DNA of 64,000 bases from Inonotus obliquus (lineage: Eukaryota; Basidiomycota; Agaricomycetes; Hymenochaetales; Hymenochaetaceae): positions 124,001-188,000 of the forward strand of contig JAJHTX010000003.1 in NCBI GenBank assembly GCA_032164295.1, written 5' to 3'. The notes under the pieces are model-generated. The model worked only from the letters and a program-made list of their open reading frames with translations. It did no database searches and was not told where the DNA came from. Below, in pieces: positions 22,181 to 33,136 of the stretch (the first letter of the stretch is position 1; every line of letters starts with the position of its first letter). A program made the position numbers and the translations under genes.

Positions 22181-22792
22181 TGTTGGAGGTGCCTGCGTTT
22201 GTCAGGAGGAGATGAACGGTCGTGTACTCGAGGAAAGAGAGTGTCAATGGCACATTCTCTGGACACCCTTAGCACTTTAACCTACACGTGTTCAAGTTGT
22301 CACGACCCAGGACATGAGGCAGAGGTGCTTGAGCTAACTGGATCAGCTCAATTGACTCAATAAGCGTCTCAGGCGACTCACCGTTTACACAAGTCCCCGT
22401 CTCTTCTCATATCTGAGTAGCACTCGTCTTTTCATGGAACGACGAGAGTGAAGGGTGACAGCCTATGCAACGGGATTATGTAATGCGACTATTATAGAAG
22501 ACTATCACGGGAATTGCCATATTGCATATATAATTTAATTTCGCAGCCTCAGCCTCAACTTTTCATTCATTGTCGGACGCCCATAATCAGTTCGAGCAGG
22601 CTGCCATGCTCTTACTACTAGCTCAGGTCTTTCTATAGCGCTTTCGAACAGTCTCACCTCACGCTCTTTCATGACTCGCCATGCATATTCGGTACCAGAA
22701 CCTGGAATTGAAGGGGAAATTGCTAATCGAGTACTAGTGGGCCTGCAGGTACATAAACAACGGAAAGTCTGAAATGATCCCAACACAGCAAT

Positions 22793-23282
22793 ATGGGTTT
22801 CCTTGACCTTTTCATTCCTCCCACTCTTCGAAACATCGTCCACAAATGCTTCAGCCCAGGGCAAACAGACTCGACCAACTCGACAAAAGAATCTGACTCA
22901 AATGCAGCGTCCAACTCTACCGTCAACGTAGACTTCACCAACACCGGCACCCAAATTGTGACCATCACTTTTTCAGACCACACCGGAAACCAAGTCGGGC
23001 CTATCGTACGTCGTGTCAGCTTCCCGTCCCAACCTTCTTGCTATGCTTATGCAATTCTCTCCCTATACTATCAGACTATTCGTCCTAATCAGGTCTTTCG
23101 CCGCACACTGGAGGTGAACTTTTCGTATTTCTTCACGTTTGGTTGTGGACGGCATGAAAAGACGGCTAGGTACGTTCCGCAGTAATTTGTCCGGTCCAAT
23201 CAACCACCAATCGGCTCATAATGTTTGCAGCCAAACTTTTACTAGCAATGCGACGGTTGACGTGAACAAGTACTTTATTTAA
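22793..23282 (+). CDS. Small NTGT-domain protein, copy B
   Basis: Two exons (22793-23169, 23231-23282; GTACGT donor, TGCAG acceptor) give 142 aa. An N-terminal amphipathic segment MGFLDLFIPPTLRNIVHKCF precedes a Ser/Asn/Thr-rich linker and a beta-rich domain, STVNVDFTNTGTQIVTITFS, then VSFPSQPSCYAYAILSLYYQ and LEVNFSYFFTFGCGRHE. The pattern TVxVxFxNTGTxxxxI also occurs in the C-terminal domain of the neighbouring VWA protein (TVTVFFKNTGTNNIEL). The family is not recognised; a beta-sandwich is inferred from alternating hydrophobic residues. It shares a 612-bp divergent promoter with the VWA gene, so co-expression is likely. Copies at 15989 (frameshifted) and 34170 (3' relic) show the pair is duplicated as a unit. 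Confidence 0.72.
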
Positions 23283-23497
23283 CTCTCCCAATACATATCG
23301 AACGATGCTTAGTAGAAGGACTCATTCGATGGTTTCGCGAGTGATTTTTTCTGCACGCAATGTTATGCGCGAGGGTCTAGTAGTTCGAGCCTTTGCGAAT
23401 ATTGCTGTAGCGTTTCGTCTCCGGTGTATCGAATGTTATGTGCTTGTTGCTGAGCAAGCCGAGTCCTCTTAGACAACTTGGATCGAGTAAGGGCGTG

Positions 23498-23643
23498 CTC
23501 GGCTGCACTGGTCCCGGGACCAGTGCCCGCCAAAATGCCTACCGGTGGTAGGGCTACCTGCGGTCGGCTAGCGTCGGCAAGGCTTTTCCAGCCCTCGGAT
23601 TGGTCGATTGCTAACCTGCGGTAACTGGACCAGTGCAGCCGAG
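23498..23643. repeat. Foldback/MITE-like element with inverted ends
   Basis: CTCGGCTGCACTGGTCC at 23498-23514 is matched by its exact reverse complement at 23627-23643, giving a 146-bp element with 17-bp terminal inverted repeats. The left end also holds a 22-bp perfect palindrome centred on CCCGGG (23505-23526). A diverged copy without clean ends is at about 41335-41455. It has no coding capacity. Confidence 0.6.
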
Positions 23644-24286
23644 CTGGCTCTAAGATATGGTGAATGTCACGGCTTGAATGGGACCGACACGCTCTCAGCA
23701 TCTGCCGTTCCCTTTTCTATAGGCGCTCAACGATCCGGGTAACTCATTACGCAGCCGTGCGCAACTTCGCAATCCGACTTGTACGTAGCCGCTGACACAT
23801 TCTCACTATTGTGAAGGCGAATGGTGTCGCGGCCATCACGTCGCAAGGTAACCCGCGACTCCGCTCACGGCATGTCTGGGTAAAGGTGCGTTCGATTAAG
23901 GTTGAACAATCACAATGACATGTTAGGTGTAGCAGCGTAATGTTTGTACCGACGATTATTTCCCTAGACAAGAACAAGAACAACATAGATGGTACGTGAT
24001 GTTTGGTCTTCGATAACCGCATTGTCAATATCGCATGCGTCACTTTCGTCCTGCTCTCTCCGGTCTCTGATGCCTTGTATGCGCGTTCGTCCCTGAGTTA
24101 GTTAAAATAAAAATGATTATGAAGGGTGTCAGTGGACAGCGGGCACAGGAATCCGAGCTCATCTGGAATGGGTATTGACTTTTCATCGCACGTCCTTTGT
24201 CATTCGATCGATACCTAAAATAATACAACACTCGTTGATGCGTACATACAAGAATGCCAACATGCATACAAGAAAGAAAGACCCGT

Positions 24287-27200
24287 TCATGCCTCCGCTC
24301 CTTCAACACTCGTAATCTTTGCCCAATTCCTCCCATGAAAGAGCTTTCCCCACTCGGAGTTCAGAAGGCTTTCATCGTATTCGTCCTTGGCGATCGTGCT
24401 ATCCTGGGTCGTATGGCATGCGCACCCTCTGTGTTCTGGAGGGACCCATAAGAGGAGACCACCATCTAATGTACGAATACACCCGTCTTTCGGGATGTAC
24501 AACGGATTAGCAGAGAGCAGGAGCGATTGTACTTTTAGCTTTTGTCTGGTAGGCCACCAGCTCGGTATGGACACGAAACATTGCCTCTCTATATCCCAGC
24601 GGCTTTCACCTCGAGGTACAACACCGACTAGCGCACCGTTGTACGCGTTCCACATTCGTATTTCATCACCTGAGCTCGATAGAATCCTACTTCCATCTTT
24701 GGAGTAGCCAACGTCCCGCACCCGAGTTGTATGGCCCTCCAACGGCTCTCCAAGTTGTCTGCCAGATTGTGCATCCCAGATTCGCACAGTTTTATCGAAC
24801 GATCCTGAAACTATCTTGCTGCCATCCGGAGAGTATGCGACAGCCATGACCGAATCCGTGTGACCGACGAGAGGTCTGCCAATTGAAGTTGCTGTGTTTG
24901 CATCCCAAATCCAAATACGCAACGTTCTATCACGCGATCCGGTTACTATTCTGTTTCCGTCCGGTGAATACGCAACAGCACAGACCCATTCTTCGTGACG
25001 CATCAACGACTCGACGATGACGTCACCGCTCAGAGCATCTCGTATCCGAATTCTGCCATCCTTGTGACCAGAGACGATCCTGCTTCCGTCTGGGGAAAAT
25101 GCGAGAGCACCGACATGTGACTTCGATTCAAATGGCCCACTGGCGACAAGCTTCAATGCATCCCATATCCGTAATCCATAAAAAGATCCAGAGGCGATAC
25201 TACTCCCGACTGGAGAGAATGCAACAGACCAGACACCATTGGAATGCCCGCTGAGAGGTCCGTGAATGAGCACTCCCGTCCGTCCGTCCCAGATATTCAG
25301 TGTGCCATCCTCGTGTCCGGAGACAATTCTGCTACCGTCAGTGGAGAACGCCATAGAAGATATTTTATTCACATCGTAGATGTAAGCTCTGCTTGCATCG
25401 CGCTGGAAGGGAATTTCAATGGCAAGTTCAGAGTCGAGCGAAAAGCAGTCCGAATTTTTGTGGGCATAGGAGAACGCTGGTAGATATGCTATTATTGACG
25501 CATGTTCGCGAGTTCCGAGATCCAGCACGTCGTGATGTCTGGATGCGAAAGTGAGTAGCTCCTTGGCCGCCGTACAAATTTCACCGTTTCCCTGTGACTT
25601 AGAACAAAGGTAAATACGACAATTGACAAGGAGAAGGTTACTGCACCTCGAAATGAATCATGCACTTGCTAAGAATCTGCAACCCAACTTCTATCTCGCC
25701 AATCACATTCAGAACTTCGAGCCAGAACAGGGCCTTCTGTGAGCACAATATCCCTGACACTGCGTCTGCGTAAACTCGAGAGTCTCTTGCCTTGGTTATC
25801 AAGTCCATCCAGCTCGTGCAACAGTAGCGGAGTAAATATGTGATGGGCGCATCGACCTTGTCTTTCGGGTCATATGTCCGCGCATTGGTGGATTCCATGG
25901 CGCATAAATTAAACTTGAGACGCGTACGCATATGTTCCAGACAGTATTGGACTAATCCATGCGTTATTGTATCAACCGCCGACCTCAAATGTCCAGGTGT
26001 CTGTAGCTGTAGCACGGGGCCCGCGGATTCGCCATTGTGAGGAAATACGTCTAAGCTGTCGCCCTTCGTGTCTTCATTGATCCGGGGCATAGAAACTAGG
26101 CGAAAGATAGCCTCGAGAATGTCCCTGATGATCCGAAATCTACTATCATCATCTTCGTCCCCTGAGTCGACCATTAATATCGAGGTCCCTGTATTCTCAG
26201 GCATGCCGAGTGCTTGTAGAGATGCAACAATCCTGCATAGGAGACCCCGACACTGTTTCGTAAGTCCGGGAGCAGAAAGTCGTGTGTATGTGGCTATGTC
26301 GCAACGCAGATCGAAAACAGGATCATCGATATTAAGGTGCTGTATATGGATTCGTCGGAAGTGTTTCTCGAAAATTTTCAGTGCCTTGCTGGTAATGAGA
26401 ACCTTGAGCCAAGGCGCGAGAGTCGCTATGTCAACTATGTAGTCGACAAGAGGACGCCTGGTCGTCTTGGATTCGCGGCATTCCTCTACCGCATCGAGAA
26501 CAATGACCAACGGTTTGCGTGCAGGAAGAGAGCGAGACGACAGCTTCCCTATCGGGAGCTTGATGAGGAGTTCCATCTGGCTGTCCATATCCGATGTAAT
26601 CCTGAGCTCATCCGGTCCGCGAAGAATATCAAGGACGATTGAGTGGTAATCAGAGTGCCACTTGGCTAATTGATACGCGATGGTAGGGATGATCCTCTCT
26701 GGTACCTGCTTATCAGCAAAGAAGCACCCAAGTAACCGATTCTGCCCATGCAACATTTTGGCGATTGAATGTGCTATTGCTGATTTTCCAGTGCCAGTCG
26801 ATCCGTGAAGACAGAATAGGTTTGGGCTCGATTTGGACGAAGACCATTCCTCGATAATTCGAAGTGTCTCTTCCCTTGACCCCTCAAAGCAGGTCATCCC
26901 GCTGCTGAAATAGGCACCTTTAACTGGATCCAGGTGTCTCAAGAGCATATTTTCGACGTCGATCTCTGATACAAAATGGTTACAGATAAGAGATGAAACC
27001 GAAGCGAATGAAGCTCACCTATCTTCAGGGTTGTTTTCCAAATTTCCGTCAGGAGACACCAGTCAAATGTCTCCTTCCTCCTCCTGAATTCTTCCTTGTA
27101 TCCATTAATCTTCCCAAGTCTTTCATTAATTAGGCATCCTAGTACATAGTACCATGAGTACTAAAGTGTTTTGTCAAATACTTGATTTCTTACCAAGAAT

Positions 27201-28483
27201 TCCATCCGCTGAAAACTCTATTACTGATCTTGCAATATCCACAAAGGATGTGAGAAGCGAATGCACAACCTCCTCAGTAACGGGGTTCTTCAGACGGTCC
27301 ACGGGAACGTCGGTAAACGGAAGGAAGTTTGCGATATCCTCCATTAGAGTGGTCGCTGCCTCATGGCACACCTTGTAATTGCGGCACACCTAAAATGAGG
27401 TTAGTGAGAGGATATCTACGAGTATTGAAAGTTGACCTCAGTGAGCATCTTAAACGTCCCTATTACTGCTTTGACAGAATCATGTGTCTGAAACAAATGT
27501 CAATAAGACGATTAGATCTACTATCTGTTGTACTGGACGGTGTTGTACCTCTGAAAGCGGTTCCGTTATGTTTATGATGAAGTTAAGGCGGTCGCATACT
27601 TTCTTGAGACGTTCGATGAAAACCTTCATGTTTCCCAATGCTTTCAGTGATTCGTCTACGAGACAGCGACTGAATTCGGCCAACTAGGTTCCATATATGA
27701 GATACTGATCAGTGCCAACACTAGCAGAGATTAAAGTTACCGGTCCTGAAATATTGCACTGGATCTTAACGATAAGCGGCTTTCCGTCCGGTTCTGGAAA
27801 ATAGATTAGAGAATCACTGCCAACACATTCTTTGCGCTTTTCACCTTCGAGAATATAAGTCGGTGTCAAGAACAGTTCCTTCACGGAGACTCGCACCCTT
27901 ATGACATCTTTCAGTCTGGAAAAGGTATGGTGTTCTCGAATGACAAGGACGAAAGAGGATACGGTTGAGTGTGTCCTATCAAGTCGGATATGTGAGGAAT
28001 ACATCAAATCCAGAACAAGGAAAGAGCTTACGTGTCGTAATTCCAGAGAATATCTTGTTTCTTGCCGTACTCATCGGATCGCAAAGCTTCTGCATCACCG
28101 CTTTCGATCCAAATTGACACTGGGTACTTGGTCCTTTTTGTTCTGTACACAACCTCAATTCCTATAGCCGAGAATATGAAGCACATTCGGCGGCGGTCTT
28201 GCGATGGTACCTACTTTCGATACGTATTGTGCTAAACCGATGGTATATCATCAACACGATTGTTTTCTCCAGGATGGGATCTAACGACTCACTTCATCGC
28301 GTTTTCAGGGAAAGGGGAGGGTAAAGAGTTTTCATGAAGGCCAGACATACCAGCACCCAAATGCAGGGGACTCGTTGAGATGGTGGTGGTGATCAGGAAA
28401 GAGCTGTGCTTATCGATGCACGTGCATTCAACACAGATGTGAAAAGGGGTGACATCTATAATTAGTACCTGCTGCATTGCACT
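24287..28483 (-). CDS. C2-like/NACHT/WD40 NLR-type protein
   Basis: Nine or so exons. Those after the first are traced as 28161-28032, 27915-27741, 27683-27549, 27487-27437, 27389-27194, 27138-27019, 26965-25647 and 25597-24287, about 1145 aa; the 5' exon near 28483 is uncertain. The N-terminal part (VVYRTKRTKYPVSIWIESG, QDILWNYDTLKDVIRVRVSV) looks like a C2-type beta domain, followed by a helical region. The NACHT NTPase has Walker A LHGSTGTGKSAIA and a Walker B-like KPLVIVLDAVEEC. The last exon holds six WD40 repeats (for example VMAVAYSPDGSKIVSGSFDK followed by TVRIWD). This is the layout of fungal NOD-like receptors, proposed in non-self recognition; ligand and output are unknown. No neighbour indicates a partner. 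Confidence 0.88.
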
Positions 28484-28790
28484 AACACGAACCGAAGCCT
28501 TCCAGGGCAGTGAGTGCACTGCACCTCAACGTTGATAATGCGTGTATAGCAAATTCGAACATGAGTTTCATCACGATCTATCAGTGCAGCATACGATTCG
28601 TCTTCGTCGAATCCCTGGTCGGTATTCATCAATGATGAGCACAGTAAAGGACAAAGGCTTTCCTAGTATGCACGGTGCGATGTGCATGATGGTTGGAGTA
28701 TATATCGTTAGTGAGTGGCAGCATGGGATGGGAGACGACGTTCTACTTTCCCACGCAGTTGAGGAGAGGCACGAGATAGTCACTCGTCAG

Positions 28791-28830
28791 CAGGTCACAC
28801 TTGGTCACAGATGAGACACGGAGTTCTGCT
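28791..28830. repeat. Dispersed short repeat, copy 4
   Basis: Contains CAGGTCACACTTGGTCACAG and ACACGGAGTTCTGCTG. It precedes a fragment related to 19817-20020 (TTTCAAGGAGAGGTTCATTT near 29027) and the STS pseudogene. Confidence 0.5.
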
Positions 28831-29059
28831 GTACAGCAGTCCACCCGATGACTTCACATCACAGTATGTCCTCATCGACCATACTCACGCGATGGGTTCA
28901 TAAAAGCTACATGGACTCGCAGACTAGTATCTCCGCTGGTATTGAATCTCGCATCCTCAATACTGATACAGTACATTTCAACGTATCAGGCATCTATCTC
29001 ACTAGTACTATCTTCTACGCAGGGAATTTTCAAGGAGAGGTTCATTTCTCTATACACTA

Positions 29060-29480
29060 TTCAAGCTTACCCGTTAGGCTTTGTGAGAGTAATAACGACG
29101 TCCTGCCGAGTAAGGGATTCGTTCTTCTTTGGCGGCGGTGCGACTGTTGCAAGGACTGGCACCAACTTGAGGTGCGTCTCCTAATACTCCAAGCCTCTAG
29201 TACCAAAATATCCGCTGGGCTCAAAGCTCCAGCACTTGGTGACGCGCACCCGGTTTGCAACTCTGTAAAATACTCCTGGAGCATTCTATCTGCATCGATA
29301 CCGTTCGATTGATTCCAATAACTTGACCTTGACCTTGTTGTAAGATTTAGCAACCCAGATCGTAGCACTGTCCAGGTCTGCATTGAGCTCTGTCATGCTA
29401 TAGCCGGAATGCTGTGATGCTCGTCTCCAATCACCTCCCCCTGCCGTATTAAACCACATCCTGCAGTTGCTTATCAGGTA
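29060..29480 (-). pseudogene. Sesquiterpene synthase relic (last exon)
   Basis: The minus strand, read across frames, follows the STS last exon: MTELNADLDSATIWVAKSYN, KVKVKLLESIE, a decayed W...GYFG segment, and a PPPKK...TRQDVVI end. Frameshifts and an in-frame stop interrupt it, and exons 1-4 with both metal-binding motifs are absent. It lies 450 bp beyond the end of STS3 in the same orientation, so it is a dead tandem copy. Confidence 0.8.
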
Positions 29481-29941
29481 CACCGAGTTCGAGTCTGCGC
29501 ATGATTGCGGCTTCTTGAGCCGTTCAAGGAAGGTGAGTTGTGGTATACATACTGCCGTGCGATTCCTGCCTCAACCCTGCCAATTTTGAACTTTTCAATT
29601 GCCTTTGCTTGATTCGGTGGATTGAATGTATACTTGGGCATGACCCAATATTGTCTGGACGATACGTTGTAGTTATGACCGTAAAGCCATATCTTTGGAG
29701 TCCAATTTGCCGCAGCGTTAGTATGGCCCTCACCCGCACTTAGCTTCTAGATCTCTCTCTTATCCTTGACGGTCTCATCCTTTGACGGGAATGGATGAGC
29801 TGTATGTAGGGATCATTGTGTGGGATGTGTATGTGCATAGTGGTTGAAAAAGTTGGGTGTGTTTTATTCTGTTTGAAAGGACACAAGCGAAAACGAACAA
29901 TCTAGAGATATAGCTTCAATACAATCTGTAGTAACTATGAG

Positions 29942-31248
29942 TTAAGTACAAAACCCCTTCCCGGCTTCTAACGCTTCGACATCCGGAACGGCGACATTCT
30001 GCCCGCGAAGCGCTGGGTCCTGTCTAGGAGGCGTAACTTTCGGAAGGAGAGGTACCATCCGTGTCCTTTGATATTCCAGACCCTTGCCACCAAAGTATCT
30101 ACCACCTTCAAAGTCCCAGCAGTTACTGGCGCGGGGCCAGTTCGCGATCGCGTGCAGATACTGTTCTACCTGACGATCCATATCGGGACCCCAAGAGGGT
30201 ACTCGTACTAGACATTCCAAGAACTTCTTCTTAGCCTCGTTAAAGTAGTTAATGGACCACTTCAAAGCGCCATCTAGGTCGGTGTCAAGCTCCCGCATAA
30301 CGATAGTCAAGAGGTTGTGGTGATCATCACCAACAGCTTGTTCCCTGTTGTAGGAAGCTATATCCTTTACGACAAATCAGACTTAGCACGACGAGAGACA
30401 TTAATTGTTCGGACTTACGTTGTCGACGATGGTCATGTCTATGATGTATAGGGATATCTCGGTGATAATGGGATGATAGAATATTTCGTCCGGAATACTA
30501 AGCCCGAGCTCCAGGGGCACGAACGCCGGACGAACACCAACGGTCTTGCGACGCATTTCGAGATAAGAGGATATTGACCTGTGTGTGTCGTGGTCGCGGT
30601 CAACCGCCTGTTGGACGACAGAGTCGAGATACGCTTTGAAGCACTCGATCATATGTCGTTGAGATGTGGGACTAGCGGTCTCAATTGCCAGCGCCCAGAA
30701 TCTAGAATGTACATTAGTTCCAATAGAGAATAAAATCATTATCTCTACTTACTGACGAGCAGCTTCACCTAGAACAACTTCTCCCTCAGGGCGTGGTTCG
30801 TGGGGCTTGTTCATGGCATCGATAACGACGTCCACCATTTCTCGGACGATATTCCCGGGCTCTACGTCCGTGTACTCGTCAATCAGGAATACGAGGTTCA
30901 TCAAGTCGCATCCAGTGCGAAGATGTTCTACATAACCAAATGTCAAGACCAGTTATAATGGATAACCGACAACGTACCCTTTGAGACGCGGGGATATGCC
31001 AGAGCAGCGAGCAATGCTAAATAACGATTATTGTCAGTGAAAGTAAGAGGCATGCGATAATATCTAGACTTGCGAAAGTTGCATTTCTCGAACGCATATT
31101 GAGACGAAGTCGAGAATGCATTGAAGCGTCGGAGCCATGCGTTAGATTCTTTCCCCACTTCTTCGCAGTGTGGATTAGTCTCTCGCAGCCATGGCCAGTC
31201 CTGTAAGAGGTCAGGAAAGTAAAACGTCTTGACGTCCTCGTGCACCAT
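29942..31248 (-). CDS. Sesquiterpene synthase STS3
   Basis: Five exons, about 364 aa, starting [20 protein letters not shown]. Exon 1 ends EKCNF at a GC donor (TTTC|GCAAGT), whereas the paralogues have GT there; exon 2 is [12 protein letters not shown]; exon 3 has [20 protein letters not shown]; the NSE triad is NDIASYNRE; the C-terminus has WDFEGGRYFGGKG. All catalytic motifs of a class I terpene cyclase acting on farnesyl diphosphate are present. The GC-AG intron may splice less efficiently but is otherwise normal. It is closest in sequence to STS1, 2 and 4. Divergent from a decayed PAH gene at 32592. Confidence 0.9.
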
Positions 31249-31320
31249 TGCTCTACTGGCGTGGCTCACAAGGCAGATACAGCCGAAGAGGCTGAGTAGA
31301 CAAACCCCCCTCGACCTGGC

Positions 31321-31333
31321 GCATATTTATAGG
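31321..31333 (-). promoter_or_regulatory. TATA box of STS3
   Basis: Minus strand CCTATAAATATGC followed by GCCAGGTCGAGG, about 75-80 bp before the ATG; the best TATAAATA match among the STS promoters. Confidence 0.65.
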
Positions 31334-32591
31334 TTTCCGATTTCTCCTCGTCTCAGTGCTCCTACTTATTGAAGGTATCAAACTAGTCCACATACGCCAC
31401 GCCTGATGGTGGCCATATATTCAAGTTGCTCGTCTCAAATCATATGGCGGTTATGGGCGCAAATATATCATATACGCCAAGATGGCCATACTCTATCGGA
31501 AACTTCTCGTCATGTTGACATCGGATACCTGAGCCATATAGACATGTGCTCAATCTCTCATCCACATACAGAAGGCTAGTATTCTATGACTTTGGAATAG
31601 AGTAGATCATTATAAAAGAAATCTCAAAGCTTGCCTTGACGAAGTGAAGGGTCTGTATGCTGGGAACAGTGTTGAGGATAATTCGAGATCCCAAGTCAAA
31701 GAATTTGTGCAATCGCTGAATACATTGTCATCTCTGGATGCACAGGAAGCGTTACTTATCTCGAAAGTAGTATCTTTAGGTCTTTCTTTACTTGGTAATG
31801 ATAAAGTACAGGAGCCTATATGGGCAATTTGCCTTCTACACCCAAGACGCAAAGTGGGCGTGATGTTAAATCGCGTATTCGGGGAACATGCCATATTAGT
31901 CAATTTCTTGGTATACGATTTATACTCACGATCGGAACACTAACGAAACGACGAGGGGAGAGCCTATGGCCTTTTCATCGTAGAGGTGGGGAGAATGAGA
32001 AAATCCCTGCCAAATTCGTTCCTAGCTAACCCTCCACATGATAATTTCTCACACGATAACCCCGAATTTTGAGAGAATCAGAGAAATTACACGGCAAAAA
32101 TTCAAGATGGCAGATAGCCTAGAGTCTACAATATCTGAGTCAATGCCGCAATGGCATTCCTTTTCCGCGCGATGAGAACTTTTTTCAGATAGCAGATGTC
32201 CTGGACCCTCCACCGTTCCGTACAGCGGTACTATTCATTTTGCTCAGATTCCTGCTAATTGAGTTTTTGGAAGCGGAAGAACTCCATTCTGCCAAGCGAG
32301 GGTCAACTCATCGATGATCGGGCACTTTACGTGAAACTCCATGTACCAGCATCAGCACACTTGTGAGCGTTTATGCCACAATTTGATCTCCCACTCCTGC
32401 TACTTGTTGGAGCATCAGCTAGTGGCTCTACTGCTCGGCTACTTGGCTATTCGCCTGGCCTACTGTCATTCTATCCCTTTGAGAGTTGATGTCACCGTAT
32501 TATCCTAGTCGGTGAATGTCAGTTATATCCAAACGGAGGACATCCAGATACCTTACTTATACTGCTGTTGACGCACTTTTGGAAAAATGGT
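31334..32591. other. STS3 upstream region
   Basis: No intact gene. An open frame at 31644-31943 (+) has no recognisable domain. The part 32260-32480 resembles upstream DNA of STS6 (48150-48420) and a fragment near 46095, so it is ancestral promoter-flank sequence shared by the duplicated STS units. Confidence 0.4.
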
Positions 32592-33061
32592 ATGGCGATG
32601 AAGAATTCTTCTGATTTTCGAAAGAAGGGGGGGCCAGAAGAAACTAGTGATATCGACTCGGATGACTCGGGAAGTTCAAATATGCAAGAAAGCGACGAGA
32701 AACTTGAACACTCAACAAATATGTCGTGAGAGGAAGGAGACGCTATCAAAGCCAGATTTCCAAACAATATCGCCGTGCATGTACTTCTTCGGTCAGACGA
32801 AGGACTTTAGGGACGGGGTGTGCGCTCAAACGTTTCCGTTTCTTTTTGATAATCTTGTCGAAGGGTTCAGGTGGTTCCTTCCGATGACCGGATTGTGAGA
32901 TGAAGACGATGGCCGAAGACTGTGGCTACAGATCCGGTGATAACGAACGTTTTTCTGGAAGTGCTCATGGTCACTCCTGTGTGGTCGCTATAAAGCCCGC
33001 CAGGTACGAGTTCAAAGCTCAAACTGACCCCAAAACCAAGGCATCCACTGTGTCGTCTCAT
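32592..33061 (+). pseudogene. Sin3-type PAH-domain gene, decayed copy 3
   Basis: Begins MAMKNSSDFRKKGGPEETS, DIDSDDSGSSNMQESDEKL, the counterpart of the intact gene at 41626, but hits a stop after STNMS. About 40 codons including most of PAH helix 1 are deleted; fragments RFPNNIAVH, the intron region and LVEGFRWFLP remain in different frames. It lies 5' to 5' with STS3, as the other PAH copies do with STS4 and STS5. Confidence 0.75.
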
Positions 33062-33136
33062 AAGGATATTTGATGGGCTGTTATATAAAGAGTGATCGGA
33101 TCAGCCAACGTTTTATGTATGAAATACGGATTGCAG

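Larger units (their letters stand above)
19613..23282. repeat. Segmental duplication block B (VWA/NTGT module, intact)
   Basis: Paralogous to block A (13221-16477). Both genes are open here. The block sits between STS2 and the NLR gene; block A sits between STS1 and the MFS fragment/STS2, so the original duplicated unit may have been STS plus VWA/NTGT. Confidence 0.85.

Noticed and set aside
22793..23282. NTGT protein as an aegerolysin-like protein
   Set aside because: There is a loose N-x-G-(S/T) and beta-strand resemblance, but the order of conserved blocks and the aromatic residues of aegerolysins are not matched.
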